From the NCBI GenBank assembly GCA_036497945.1, contig DASXIN010000080.1, positions 31,749-95,748 of the forward strand: DNA of 64,000 nucleotides. The letters are read 5' to 3'. Source of the stretch: RYN-230 sp036497945 (lineage in GTDB: Bacteria > Actinomycetota > Actinomycetes > Streptosporangiales > Streptosporangiaceae). The notes below the pieces were generated by a model. The model had not been told where the DNA came from. It made no database searches and was given only the letters and a program-made list of their open reading frames with translations. Positions 54,047 through 62,710 of this stretch are shown here, piece by piece; position 1 is the first letter of the stretch, and every line of letters begins with the position of its first letter. The translations under genes were made by a program, and so were the position numbers.

Positions 54047-54676
54047 ATGCACGAGACAGGCAGCGGGGCACCGGCCAGGCTGGCTGACGCGGGCACCGCG
54101 CTAGCCAACCAGGCGCTAGCCAACCAGGCGCCGGCCATCCGCTCGTCAGACCAGGAGCGAGACGCGGCCACCCAGCGGCTGCAGGAGGCGTTCGCCGTGG
54201 GGCGGCTGGACGACGCCGAGTTCGACCAGCGGATGCGCACCGCGCTGTCCGCGCGGACCCGGCCCGAGCTGGACGAGCTGCTCGCCGACCTGCCGCAGCC
54301 CAGTCCACCCGCCGGGACGCCCGCGACGGGCCGGCCGCCGGGGCGGCTGGCCATCGCGTTCAAGAGCTCGGTCCGCCGGGCCGGCCGGTGGCGGGTTCCC
54401 GAGCACTACCGGGCCGTGGTTTACAAGGGCAACGGCTGGCTGGATCTGCGGGCGGCCGAGCTGACCGCGGCGGAAACCACGCTGCTGGCCGTGGCGTACA
54501 AGTCCCCGATCACCATCCTGGTGCCGCCCGGGGTCCGGGTCGAGGCAGGCGGCTTCGGCGCCGACACGGACACCGAGGTGGGCGCCGTACTGCCGGCCGA
54601 CGCACCGGTGGTGCACGTGCGCGGCTTCAGCTACAAGGGCACAATCCGGGTGCGCAACCGCCCCCCGGAGAAATGA
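54047..54676 (+). CDS. DUF1707 SHOCT-like protein with C-terminal LiaF-like region
   Basis: 209 aa. After a short tail with a duplicated ALANQ, IRSSDQERDAATQRLQEAFAVGRLDDAEFDQRM is the DUF1707 domain, followed by a basic linker and a beta-strand region (FKGNGWLDLRAAELTAAE-like, here YKGNGWLDLRAAEL) seen in many actinobacterial envelope-stress proteins. No membrane helix. GAGGAGGG precedes the ATG. Convergent with the citrate synthase-like gene. Confidence 0.8.
   Translation: MHETGSGAPARLADAGTALANQALANQAPAIRSSDQERDAATQRLQEAFAVGRLDDAEFDQRMRTALSARTRPELDELLADLPQPSPPAGTPATGRPPGRLAIAFKSSVRRAGRWRVPEHYRAVVYKGNGWLDLRAAELTAAETTLLAVAYKSPITILVPPGVRVEAGGFGADTDTEVGAVLPADAPVVHVRGFSYKGTIRVRNRPPEK
54098..54127 (+). 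repeat. 15-bp tandem duplication in the DUF1707 gene
   Basis: GCGCTAGCCAACCAG twice, encoding the doubled ALANQ near the N-terminus of the DUF1707 protein. Confidence 0.85.
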
Positions 54677-54683
54677 CCGCACG

Positions 54684-55910
54684 TCACAAGCTGGCCGGGG
54701 GCGGTCCGGTGTAGACGGCGCGCGGGCGCAACGGGGTACGCGCGGCGTACTCCTCCAGGCCGTGCGCCAGCCAGCCCGCGGTGCGGGCGATGGCGAACAC
54801 CGCCTCGCCCGCCCCGGTGATCATCCCGGCGCAGCTGGCCAGCACGGCCAGGGCGTAGTCGATGTTCGGCTCGGGAAGCGCCCGCCGGTGCGTCTCGGTC
54901 AGCACAGCGTCGGCCACCGCCAGCCGGGGTGAAGCCGGCACGGCCCGCCTGACCATCGCGAGCAGCAGCCCGGCTCGCGGGTCGCCGGCCCGGTACACGA
55001 AGTGCCCGAATCCGGGCACCCGCTCGCCCCGGCGGAGCAGGTCACCGACCACCCGGGGAGCATCCGCCGGGTCACCGGCCGCGGCCAGCATGGTCTCGGC
55101 GCCCAGCGACGCGCCACCGTGCAGTGCGCCGCCGAGCGCGCCGAGCCCGGTGGCGACGACGGCGTACGGGTCAGCCCGCACCGAGGCGGCCACCCGGGCG
55201 GCCAGCGTGGACGCGGCCAGTTCGTGGTCGGCCAGCAGCACCAGCGCGGCGCTCAGCGCGCCGAGCAGCCCAGCCGGCGGCGGGTCCGGGCAGAGCCTGG
55301 GCCACAGCCGGTCGGCGATCCGGCCGCCCGGCTCGGCCGTCCCGGCGCGGGCCGCGGTGGGCAGGCAGTCCACCATGCCGCCGATGATGACCTGCCCGGC
55401 CGCGATCACCGCGGACGGGTCGAGGTGCAGCCGCAGCGGGTCGGCCGCGGCCAGCGCGGGCACGATGACCTGGAGCCGCTCCAGCGGCAGGGTGCCCGGC
55501 GGCAGCGCGGCCTGCGCCGCGCTGCCCGCCCGGACCGCTTCCGGTGTCGCCCGCCACGTCCCGGCCGTGCTGTCCGCGGTCAGCGACCCGGTCCAGAGCA
55601 GCGTGGACACGTCCTCGAACGGCCGGTCCTGGGCCAGGTCCAGCGCGTCGATGCCGCGGAACCGCAGCGTGTCCTCGGCGATGTCGGTCAGCCCGGACTC
55701 GATAACCAGCCCGGTCAGGCCGGGTGGCCGGCGCGGCCGCCCGCGCCGGGCCAGCTCGCCGACCTCGGCCGCGTCGAACAAGCTGATCTTGCCGCCGGTA
55801 CCGCGGCGCCGGGTGAGCACGCCACGGCTGACGTAGGAGTACAGCGTGGCCTGCTTGACGCCGAGCTGGTGGGCCGCCTCGGCCGCGTTGATCCACTCCG
55901 TCACCGTCAC
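54684..55910 (-). CDS. Citrate synthase-family protein with N-terminal MerR-type HTH
   Basis: 408 aa. Residues 1-55 (WINAAEAAHQLGVKQATLYSYVSRGVLTRRRG) form a helix-turn-helix of MerR or excisionase type. The rest is a citrate/methylcitrate synthase fold, with His264 (GALHGGAS), His303 (GFGHFVYR) and Asp351 (NIDYA) all retained, so the enzyme may be active. Such fusions are known in actinobacteria and may couple CoA-ester metabolism to transcription. It is divergent from the DRE-TIM synthase with palindromes between them, a natural autoregulatory target. Confidence 0.85.
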   Translation of the reverse strand: MTVTEWINAAEAAHQLGVKQATLYSYVSRGVLTRRRGTGGKISLFDAAEVGELARRGRPRRPPGLTGLVIESGLTDIAEDTLRFRGIDALDLAQDRPFEDVSTLLWTGSLTADSTAGTWRATPEAVRAGSAAQAALPPGTLPLERLQVIVPALAAADPLRLHLDPSAVIAAGQVIIGGMVDCLPTAARAGTAEPGGRIADRLWPRLCPDPPPAGLLGALSAALVLLADHELAASTLAARVAASVRADPYAVVATGLGALGGALHGGASLGAETMLAAAGDPADAPRVVGDLLRRGERVPGFGHFVYRAGDPRAGLLLAMVRRAVPASPRLAVADAVLTETHRRALPEPNIDYALAVLASCAGMITGAGEAVFAIARTAGWLAHGLEEYAARTPLRPRAVYTGPPPASL

Positions 55911-55960
55911 TCCCCTGTCCGCCGTGCCGCGTTGCGCTAGGTCACAGCATGCTCCTCATG

Positions 55961-55974
55961 TTGATTTTAATCAA
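55961..55974. promoter_or_regulatory. Palindromic site in the citrate synthase / DRE-TIM divergent promoter
   Basis: TTGATT-TT-AATCAA is a perfect 6+6 dyad in an AT-rich island. A further half-site TGTTGAT follows at 55975-55981. A plausible operator for the HTH of the neighbouring citrate synthase-like protein. Confidence 0.5.
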
Positions 55975-56011
55975 TGTTGATGAGAGTGGATGGAACTGTC
56001 ATCGTGGTTGC

Positions 56012-57241
56012 ATGCCAGCCATTCACTTCCTTGACGTGACCAACCGCGACGGCGTGCAGACCGCCCGCACCGGGCTGTCCAAGTTCGGCAAGACGATGGT
56101 CAACTTCTACCTGGGCCGGCTCGGCGTGGCCCAGTCGGAGCTGGGCTTCCCGTTCCTGTTCCACGAGGTGCCCTACATCCGGGCCAACGTGGCCCTGGCC
56201 GAGGCAGGGGCGTTCGGCAAGCTGCGGCTGTCCGGCTGGTGCCGGGCGGTGCCGGGCGATGTCGAGGCGGCGGTGCCGCTCGGCCTGCGGCACTACAACC
56301 TGTCCATCTCCACCTCGGACCAGATGATCGCGCACAAGTTCCGCGGCAAGCTGGACCGGGCGTCGATCATCCGCGAGATGACCGCGGCCGTGCGCGCCGC
56401 GCGGGATGGCGGTGCGCAGACCATCGGGGTGAACGCGGAGGATGGGTCACGGACCGACGACGGGTTCCTGCTGGAGTTCGCCACGGCCGCCCGGGAGGCG
56501 GGCGCGGACCGGGTGCGCTACTGCGACACGATCGGCGGTGACACCCCGGAGCGGATCCGCGAGCGGTTCGCCAAGCTGGCCGCCGCGGTGCGCATCCCGG
56601 TCGAGACGCACTGCCACAACGACCTCGGCATGGCCGTGGCCAATTCGGTGTCCGGCGCGCTCGGCGACCTGGACGCGGGCCAGGACGCCTGGGTCAACAC
56701 GTGCATCAACGGGATCGGAGAGCGGGCCGGGAACGCCGACCTGCTGTCCTGCATCCTCGCGCTGCGGCACGGCTTCGGGCTGGCCGGGAAGGCCACCATC
56801 GGCGACCCGCTCGACCTGTCCTGGGCCCGCCGGTTCGGGTTGTGGGCCAGTTACGCGTTCGGCCAGCCGCTGCCGCAGAACCAGCCCGGCGTCGGGCGGA
56901 ACAGTTTCGCGCACGAGTCCGGCATCCATGCCGACGGCGCGCTCAAGGACCGGAACAACTACGAGCTGTACGACGACGGCACGCTCGGCCCGTTCCCCGA
57001 CGACTGGTTCGCACAGCCGGGCCGGGTGGTGCTGACCGGGGAGTACGGCGGCAAAGCGGGCTTCCGGCATGTGCTGGACTCGCTCGGCATCGAGATCGCC
57101 GCCGGGGCTGAGGACCTGGTGTTCGCGCTGGTCCAGCTGTGCGCGTCGGCCACCGGCAAACCGCTGACCGACGACGAGCTCCGGCTCATCGGCGGTTACC
57201 CGCACCAGCTCGCCCTGCTCTACCCCGGCTACCTGAGCTGA
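56012..57241 (+). CDS. Homocitrate/isopropylmalate synthase-family (DRE-TIM) acyltransferase
   Basis: 409 aa. DVTNRDGVQTAR (8-19) gives the catalytic R-D metal/enolate motif, and THCHNDLGMAVANS (His200, His202) the other metal ligands. GERAGNADLLS is the synthase motif, and FAHESGIHADGALKD follows it. Lacks the LeuA C-terminal regulatory domain, so it is nearer homocitrate synthase or citramalate/AksA-type enzymes; substrates are unresolved. ATG at 56012; no strong Shine-Dalgarno, so leaderless translation is possible. Divergent from the citrate synthase-like gene and likely in the same pathway. Confidence 0.82.
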   Translation: MPAIHFLDVTNRDGVQTARTGLSKFGKTMVNFYLGRLGVAQSELGFPFLFHEVPYIRANVALAEAGAFGKLRLSGWCRAVPGDVEAAVPLGLRHYNLSISTSDQMIAHKFRGKLDRASIIREMTAAVRAARDGGAQTIGVNAEDGSRTDDGFLLEFATAAREAGADRVRYCDTIGGDTPERIRERFAKLAAAVRIPVETHCHNDLGMAVANSVSGALGDLDAGQDAWVNTCINGIGERAGNADLLSCILALRHGFGLAGKATIGDPLDLSWARRFGLWASYAFGQPLPQNQPGVGRNSFAHESGIHADGALKDRNNYELYDDGTLGPFPDDWFAQPGRVVLTGEYGGKAGFRHVLDSLGIEIAAGAEDLVFALVQLCASATGKPLTDDELRLIGGYPHQLALLYPGYLS

Positions 57242-57243
57242 CT

Positions 57244-57283
57244 ACGGCCTAGCCAGCCGGGTCGTCCGGGCTGGCTAGGCCGT
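57244..57283. terminator. Perfect 15-bp-stem hairpin terminator
   Basis: ACGGCCTAGCCAGCC and its exact complement flank a 10-nt loop, starting 3 bp past the DRE-TIM stop and ending 17 bp before the convergent small gene. Strong bidirectional factor-independent terminator of the actinobacterial type without T-run. Confidence 0.8.
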
Positions 57284-57299
57284 CCAGGGCCTGCTGGCG

Positions 57300-57488
57300 T
57301 CAGTCGCCGATCTGGCGGCGGCGGATCCCCTTGATGCGACGCCGCTGCGACGGGTCGAGTGCCAGGTACATGCCGACCGGGATACCGATCGCCAGCACGA
57401 TGACCGCGATGGCCAGCCACGGGCTGACGATGAACAAGATAAGGCCGAGCACGATCCCGGCGATCGCGAGCTTCATTCGACCGGACAA
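57300..57488 (-). CDS. Small single-helix membrane protein
   Basis: 62 aa. A hydrophobic stretch (about 5-45, likely two short helices with a PW turn in FIVSPWLAI) is followed by a basic tail DPSQRRRIKGIRRRQIG, so the C-terminus is cytoplasmic. The TTG at 57488 has GGAGG at 6-nt spacing; the ATG at 57476 is too far from it. Unknown function; such proteins are common in actinobacteria. Convergent with the DRE-TIM gene. Confidence 0.6.
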   Translation of the reverse strand: MSGRMKLAIAGIVLGLILFIVSPWLAIAVIVLAIGIPVGMYLALDPSQRRRIKGIRRRQIGD

Positions 57489-57793
57489 CTTCTGCCTCCT
57501 AGGGCGGCACCGTTTGCGCTTCCCGGGCTGGCTCGTCCGAGCCACCCCGAACACATCCGTGCCTGCCATGTACAACGCCGGCCGGCCCGCAGGTAGTTCC
57601 GCGGCCGGCTGGTTCTGCGCTGGTTCCCAGGCTGCCTTCAGCTTGCCAGCGCGTCCTGCTGTCCAGGCTAGCTGGCTGGCGCACCGGGCGCGCCCGGCAC
57701 CGGCGCAAACCCGGCGCGGACCCGGCGCCAACCCGGCGTCGCGGGCGCGGCGCTGGCCGGCCAGGATGGCCGCAGTGATCAGGAGGATTCGCC
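57489..57793. other. 305-bp intergenic region with 11-bp phased repeats
   Basis: No gene recognised. Promoters of the small membrane protein and the HhH-GPD gene are expected. It contains three copies of ACCCGGCGC at 57709, 57720 and 57731, exactly 11 bp apart. Confidence 0.4.
57709..57739. repeat. Three 9-bp direct repeats with 11-bp period
   Basis: ACCCGGCGC, ACCCGGCGC, ACCCGGCGT. One-helical-turn phasing upstream of the DNA-repair gene is compatible with a response-regulator or repressor site, though the GC-rich content lowers its significance. Confidence 0.5.
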
Positions 57794-58369
57794 ATGAGCA
57801 TTTCGCTGCCCATCGACCAGGACGCCAATGAGCTGCTGTCCCGCGATCCGCTCGCGCTGCTCATCGGCATGCTGCTGGACCAGCAGGTGCCGCTGGAGAA
57901 GGCGTTCAGCGGGCCGCGCGACCTGGTGCGCAGGCTGGGCCATGAGCCGACCGCCGAGGAACTGGCCGGCTACGACCCGGACGCGCTGGCCGCTGTATTC
58001 AGCGAGCGGCCGGCCCTGCACCGCTACCCCAGGGCGATGGCGGCCCGGACGCAGGACCTGGCCCGGCTCATCGTCGGCACGTACGGTGGCGACGCGGCGC
58101 AGGTCTGGCAGGGCGCGGGCACCGGGCCGGAACTCGTCCGCCGGATCGCCGAGCTGCCCGGCTTCGGCCCAGCCAAGGCGCAGATCTTCGCCGCGCTGCT
58201 CGGCAAGCAGCTCGGGGTCCGGCCGCCCGGCTGGCGGGAGGCGGCCGGCCAGTTCGGCCAGGACGGCTCCCGGATCTCGGTCGCCGACATCACCGACGAC
58301 GACTCACTGGCCGAGGTCCGCGCGTACAAACAGCAGCTCAAGGCGGCGGCCAAGGCCGCCAGCGGCTAG
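57794..58369 (+). CDS. HhH-GPD-type base excision repair protein
   Basis: 191 aa. Small member of the helix-hairpin-helix DNA glycosylase superfamily: LLIGMLLDQQVPLEKAFSGP opens the core and LPGFGPAKAQIFAALLGKQLG is the hairpin. The DNA lesion acted on is unknown, and the family's Asp/Lys catalytic pair is not clearly visible. Ends in an Ala/Lys helix. AGGAGG precedes the ATG. Probably monocistronic. Confidence 0.85.
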   Translation: MSISLPIDQDANELLSRDPLALLIGMLLDQQVPLEKAFSGPRDLVRRLGHEPTAEELAGYDPDALAAVFSERPALHRYPRAMAARTQDLARLIVGTYGGDAAQVWQGAGTGPELVRRIAELPGFGPAKAQIFAALLGKQLGVRPPGWREAAGQFGQDGSRISVADITDDDSLAEVRAYKQQLKAAAKAASG

Positions 58370-58428
58370 CTCAGCAGCCAAGCCCGGGTGCAGCGCGCCA
58401 TGGACGGCCACGGTTGATCTAGTCTGCC

Positions 58429-59037
58429 ATGGTGACCGTTGCAGACTTCGCGACCCAGGGCACGGCACAGGTCTCCGTGCTGCACGAGGGCTACGTCCGG
58501 GAGGACAGTGGCGGCGACCGGGTGGGCAGCTCCGTCACCCTGATCATGGATGCCGGCCGGGTGATCGTGGTCGACCCGGGCATGGTGTCCGGCCGGGACG
58601 CCCTGCTCGCCGCGCTGGCCGCCTGCGGGCCCGCTCCCGGCGACGTGACCGACGTGGTGTTCAGCCATCACCACCCCGACCACACCAGCAACGCGGCACT
58701 GTTCCCACGGGCCACCATCCACGATCACTGGGCCAGCTACCAGGGCGATCTGTGGATCAGCCGGGAGCCCGGAGATTTCCCGCTCACCCCGGCGGTGCGG
58801 CTGATCGCCACCCCGGGGCACACCGCCGAGGACATCACCACGCTGGCCGCCACCCCGGACGGCGTCTACGCCTGCACGCACGCCTGGTGGGGCCCGGACG
58901 GGCCGGAGCAGGATCCGCTGGCCACCGACCAGGCCGCGCTGGCCGGCAGCCGCCGCCGGATCCTGGCCGTAGCCACGGTGATCGTCCCCGGCCACGGCCC
59001 CGCATTCCGCCCCCCCGGCGGTACAGCCGCTGAGTAG
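58429..59037 (+). CDS. Metallo-beta-lactamase-fold hydrolase (MBLAC1-like)
   Basis: 202 aa. The zinc motif SHHHPDHTSN (H-x-H-x-D-H), ATPGHTAED and VPGHGPAF supply most ligands. The bridging Asp after the third histidine is not obvious (CTHAWW instead), which suits the one- or two-metal MBLAC1 group. Cytoplasmic, with no signal. ATG at 58429; GTG at 58432 is an alternative. Substrate unknown. Confidence 0.82.
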   Translation: MVTVADFATQGTAQVSVLHEGYVREDSGGDRVGSSVTLIMDAGRVIVVDPGMVSGRDALLAALAACGPAPGDVTDVVFSHHHPDHTSNAALFPRATIHDHWASYQGDLWISREPGDFPLTPAVRLIATPGHTAEDITTLAATPDGVYACTHAWWGPDGPEQDPLATDQAALAGSRRRILAVATVIVPGHGPAFRPPGGTAAE

Positions 59038-59150
59038 GCCGCCACAGGTCCGCCTCGTGCCGGTCCCGCAGCCGCCGCCAGCAGGTCATCGCCCTGAGGC
59101 TTAGGCTGCCAGGCAGGGACAGTGCTGCTCTTCGGGGGCTGGGAGGCTGT

Positions 59151-61868
59151 GTGCGCGGGCTGACGGACCGGCGCGCCGAGCGCGGCGTGCTGGACGGTCT
59201 GGCCGAGGCGGTGCGTGCCGGTGAGAGCCGGGTGCTGGTGGTGCACGGTGAGCCAGGGGTGGGCAAGACGGCGCTCCTGGAGTACCTGGCCGCGCGGGCG
59301 GCCGGGTGCCGGGTGCTGCGGGTGTCCGGGGTGGAGTCGGAGATGGAGCTGGCGTTCGCCGGGCTGCATCAGTTGTGCGCGCCGCTGCTGGACCGGCTGG
59401 GGGTGCTGCCGGGGCCGCAGCGGGAGGCGCTACGGACCGCGTTCGGCATGAACGCGGGCCCGGCGCCCGATCGGTTCCTGGTCGGGCTGGCCGTCCTCGG
59501 CCTGCTGGCCGGGGCGGCGGTGGAGCGCCCGGTGGTGTGCCTGGTCGATGACGCGCAGTGGCTTGACCGCGCGTCGGCGCAAGTGCTGGCGTTCGTCGCG
59601 CGTCGGCTGGGGGCCGAATCGGTAGGCCTGGTGTTTTCGGCCCGGGCTGCGGACGGTGAGCTGGCTACACTGCCGGAGCTCGAGGTCAAGGGTCTGCCGG
59701 AGCGCGATGCGCGGATGCTGCTGGATGCGGCGCTGACCGGGCCGGTCGATGCGCGGGTACGCGAGCAGATTGTCGCCGAAACGCGGGGTAATCCGCTGGC
59801 GTTGCTTGAGCTGCCGCGCGTGGCGACGCCGGCCCACCTGGCGGGCGGGTTCGGGCTGCCCGGCGCGCTGCCGGGGCGGATTGAGGACAGCTTCCGCCGG
59901 CGTGTCGACGCCCTGCCAGCGCAGGCGCGGCGGCTGCTGCTGCTGGCGGCGGCCGATCCGACCGGCGATCCGGTGCTGGTGTGGCGGGCCGCGGGGCGGC
60001 TCGGGATCGGTACCCAGGCCGCGGGACCGGCGGCGGAGGCAGGACTGGCCGAGTTCGGCGCGCGGGTGCGGTTCCGGCATCCGCTGGTGCGCTCGGCGGT
60101 CTACGGGTCGGTGCCGGCACGGGACCGGCAGGAGGTACACCGGGCCCTGGCCGACGCCACTGATCCGCAGGCTGATCCGGATCGCCGGGCCTGGCACCGG
60201 GCGCAGGCCGCGGCCGGGCCCGATGAGGAGGTGGCCGCCGAGCTGGAGGAATCGGCCGGGCGGGCGCAGGCCCGCGGCGGCCTAGCCGCGGCGGCGGCCT
60301 TCCTGGAGCGCGCGGCGCTGCTGACGCCCGATCCGGTGCGACGCGCCGGGCGGACGCTGGCCGCTGCGCAGGCCAGCCTGCGGGCGGGCGCGTTCGGTAA
60401 GGCGCTGGAGCTGCTGGCCACGGCGGAGGCAGGGCCGCTGGATGAGCTGCAGGGCGCCCGGGCGGACTGGCTGCGCGGCCAGATCGCGTTCGCCTCCGGC
60501 CCGGGCAGCGACGCTCCTCCGCTGCTGCTGAAGGCGGCCAAGCGGCTGGAGCCGCTCGACCCCGGCCTGGCCCGCGAGACCTACCTGGACGCCTGGCAGG
60601 CGGCGGTATTCGCCGGGCACCTGGCCGGCGGCGGCGATCTGGCGGAGGTCTCCCGCACCGCCTGGGCACTGCCCCCGCCGGAACGCCCGCCGCGGGCGGC
60701 CGACCTGCTGCTGGACGGTCTTTCGTTGCTGGTCACCGACGGTCCGGCCGCCGCCGCCTCGGTACTGCGCCAGGCAATCAACACCCTTGCCGACCCGGAC
60801 GTCCCGGTAGCAGAACGGCTCCGGTGGAGCTGGATGGCCCAAGCGGCGAGCCTCCCGCTCTGGGACGGCGAAGGCTGGTGCCTGATCGTGCCAGCGCTCC
60901 AGTTCGCTCGCGACGTCGGCGCGCTCGACCAGCTCCCGATCCTGCTGAACATACGGGCGGTGGCCGCCGCATTGAAGGGTGACCTTGCCGCCGCCGCCTC
61001 GCTGATCGCAGAAGCCGACGCCGTCCGCGAGGCCACCGGGGCGCGCCTGGTTGCCTACGGTGCCATGGTGCTGGCTGCGTTCCGGGGCAGCCAGGCCGAG
61101 GCCGTCCCGTTGATCGAGGGCACCCTGGAGCAGGCTGCGGCCGCGGGGCAGGGAGCCGCGGTGACGTGGGCACACTGGGTCGCCGCCATCCTGTATAACG
61201 GCCTGGGCCGCTACCAGGAGGCCCTGGCCTCGGCCCGGCAAGCGGCCGGGTACAAGCTGGTACATCTTTCGATGTGGGCGCTGCCCGAGCTGGTCGAGGC
61301 CGCCGCGCGCACCGGGGACACCGGGCTGGCCGCCGATGCCCTCGACCAGTTGTCTGAATGGACCCAAGCTGGCCGGACCGACTGGGGACTGGGGGTCGAG
61401 ACGCGGTCCCGGGCGCTGCTGAGCGACGGCGAAGCCGCCGACCGCCTGTACCGGGAGGCGATCGACCGGCTCGGCCAGACCGGCATGTGCCCGGACCTTG
61501 CCCGCACCCACCTGCTGTATGGGGAATGGCTGCGCCGCCAGCGGCGCCGCAGCGACGCACGCGCGCAGCTACGCACCGCCCGCCAGATGCTGGACGCGAT
61601 CGGCATGGAGGCATTCGCCGAGCGGGCCCGCCGCGAGTTGCTGGCCGCCGGGGGTACCGCCCGCAGGCGCTCGGTCACCGCCAGGGTGGAGCTGACCGCC
61701 CAGGAGGCGCAGGTCGCGCGGCTGGCCGCCGACGGGCTGTCGAACTCGGAGATCGGCGCTCGGCTGTTCCTGTCCCCGCGCACGGTCCAGTACCACCTGG
61801 GGAAGGTCTTCACCAAGCTAGACATCACCTCGCGCAACCAGCTCAGCCGCGCCCCGTCTGGCCGCTGA
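59151..61868 (+). CDS. LAL-type LuxR-family transcriptional regulator with AAA domain
   Basis: 905 aa. Walker A GEPGVGKT at 33-40, Walker B VCLVDDAQWLD near 125, then a STAND/TPR-like helical region (about 330-820). The C-terminal LuxR HTH reads LTAQEAQVARLAADGLSNSEIGARLFLSPRTVQYHLGKVFTKL-like. Large ATP-binding regulator typical of pathway-specific activators of secondary metabolism or sugar use. The target is unknown; no cluster is adjacent. The GTG at 59151 is the likely start. Confidence 0.9.
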   Translation: MRGLTDRRAERGVLDGLAEAVRAGESRVLVVHGEPGVGKTALLEYLAARAAGCRVLRVSGVESEMELAFAGLHQLCAPLLDRLGVLPGPQREALRTAFGMNAGPAPDRFLVGLAVLGLLAGAAVERPVVCLVDDAQWLDRASAQVLAFVARRLGAESVGLVFSARAADGELATLPELEVKGLPERDARMLLDAALTGPVDARVREQIVAETRGNPLALLELPRVATPAHLAGGFGLPGALPGRIEDSFRRRVDALPAQARRLLLLAAADPTGDPVLVWRAAGRLGIGTQAAGPAAEAGLAEFGARVRFRHPLVRSAVYGSVPARDRQEVHRALADATDPQADPDRRAWHRAQAAAGPDEEVAAELEESAGRAQARGGLAAAAAFLERAALLTPDPVRRAGRTLAAAQASLRAGAFGKALELLATAEAGPLDELQGARADWLRGQIAFASGPGSDAPPLLLKAAKRLEPLDPGLARETYLDAWQAAVFAGHLAGGGDLAEVSRTAWALPPPERPPRAADLLLDGLSLLVTDGPAAAASVLRQAINTLADPDVPVAERLRWSWMAQAASLPLWDGEGWCLIVPALQFARDVGALDQLPILLNIRAVAAALKGDLAAAASLIAEADAVREATGARLVAYGAMVLAAFRGSQAEAVPLIEGTLEQAAAAGQGAAVTWAHWVAAILYNGLGRYQEALASARQAAGYKLVHLSMWALPELVEAAARTGDTGLAADALDQLSEWTQAGRTDWGLGVETRSRALLSDGEAADRLYREAIDRLGQTGMCPDLARTHLLYGEWLRRQRRRSDARAQLRTARQMLDAIGMEAFAERARRELLAAGGTARRRSVTARVELTAQEAQVARLAADGLSNSEIGARLFLSPRTVQYHLGKVFTKLDITSRNQLSRAPSGR

Positions 61869-62024
61869 GTCCCGGCGTCCCGGCCAGCCCTCCGCCGAAG
61901 CTGCCGCTAGCACCAATGCTGGCCGGTTAGCAGATTCGGGCCCGGCCCGCCGAGCAGGACGATCGCGGTGTGGCAACGCACGACCAGACCTCCTAGCCAC
62001 GACCCACGTGAAGGGTGGACCAAG

Positions 62025-62678
62025 ATGACTATCTCGGACAGCACGGTTGCCATCATCGGCCCCGGCAACATCGGCGGCAGACTCGCGGCGAACTTCGCGG
62101 TCGGCGGTCAGGACTTCCTGCTGGCCGGCCGCAACCAGGAGGCCGCCCGGAAGATCGCGTCCGACCTGGACGGCCACGCCGAAGTGGTGAGCATCGATGA
62201 GGCGGTCGAGCAGGCCGACGTGCTCGTGATCGCCCTCTGGCTCGACGCCTTCAGGCAGCTCATCGCCCAGTACGGCGCGCGGCTGGCGGGCAAGGTGATC
62301 GTCGACCCGAGCAACCCGGTAGGGCCGGACGGCGCCGGCGGCTTTCGCAAGGTCATCGGCGAGCAGGAGTCCTCGGGCCAGATTCTGGCCGGTCTGCTGC
62401 CGGCCGGGGCCCGGCTGGTGAAGGCGTTCGGCACGCTGTCGGCTCCCAGCCTGTCCGCGGCCGCGCGGCAAGAACCCGACCGGGCGGTGCTGTTCTATGC
62501 CGCCGACGACGACGCGGCCGGCGACCTGGTCGCGGACTTGATCAGGGTCGCGGGCTTCGACCCAGTCCGGGTGGGCGGCCTGGACCAATCCATCCGCATC
62601 GAGATGCTCGGCGACCTGCACGAAGTCGGCGCCCTGGGCCGAGTCGTGACCAGATCCGAGGCCCTGAAGGTCATCTGA
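62025..62678 (+). CDS. NADPH-dependent F420 reductase-like oxidoreductase
   Basis: 217 aa. IIGPGNIGGRLAANFAVGGQDFLLAGRN is the dinucleotide-binding opening and ADVLVIALWLDAFRQLI the next block; VDPSNPVGPDG and AFGTLSAPSL complete the fold. Related to F420:NADP oxidoreductase (Fno) and ketopantoate-type dehydrogenases. The ATG at 62025 is chosen because homology starts there. Follows the LAL gene by 156 bp and converges on the patatin gene. Confidence 0.8.
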   Translation: MTISDSTVAIIGPGNIGGRLAANFAVGGQDFLLAGRNQEAARKIASDLDGHAEVVSIDEAVEQADVLVIALWLDAFRQLIAQYGARLAGKVIVDPSNPVGPDGAGGFRKVIGEQESSGQILAGLLPAGARLVKAFGTLSAPSLSAAARQEPDRAVLFYAADDDAAGDLVADLIRVAGFDPVRVGGLDQSIRIEMLGDLHEVGALGRVVTRSEALKVI

Positions 62679-62710
62679 CCTGGCTACCGAGTCGACTGGT
62701 TTCGTGGGCG

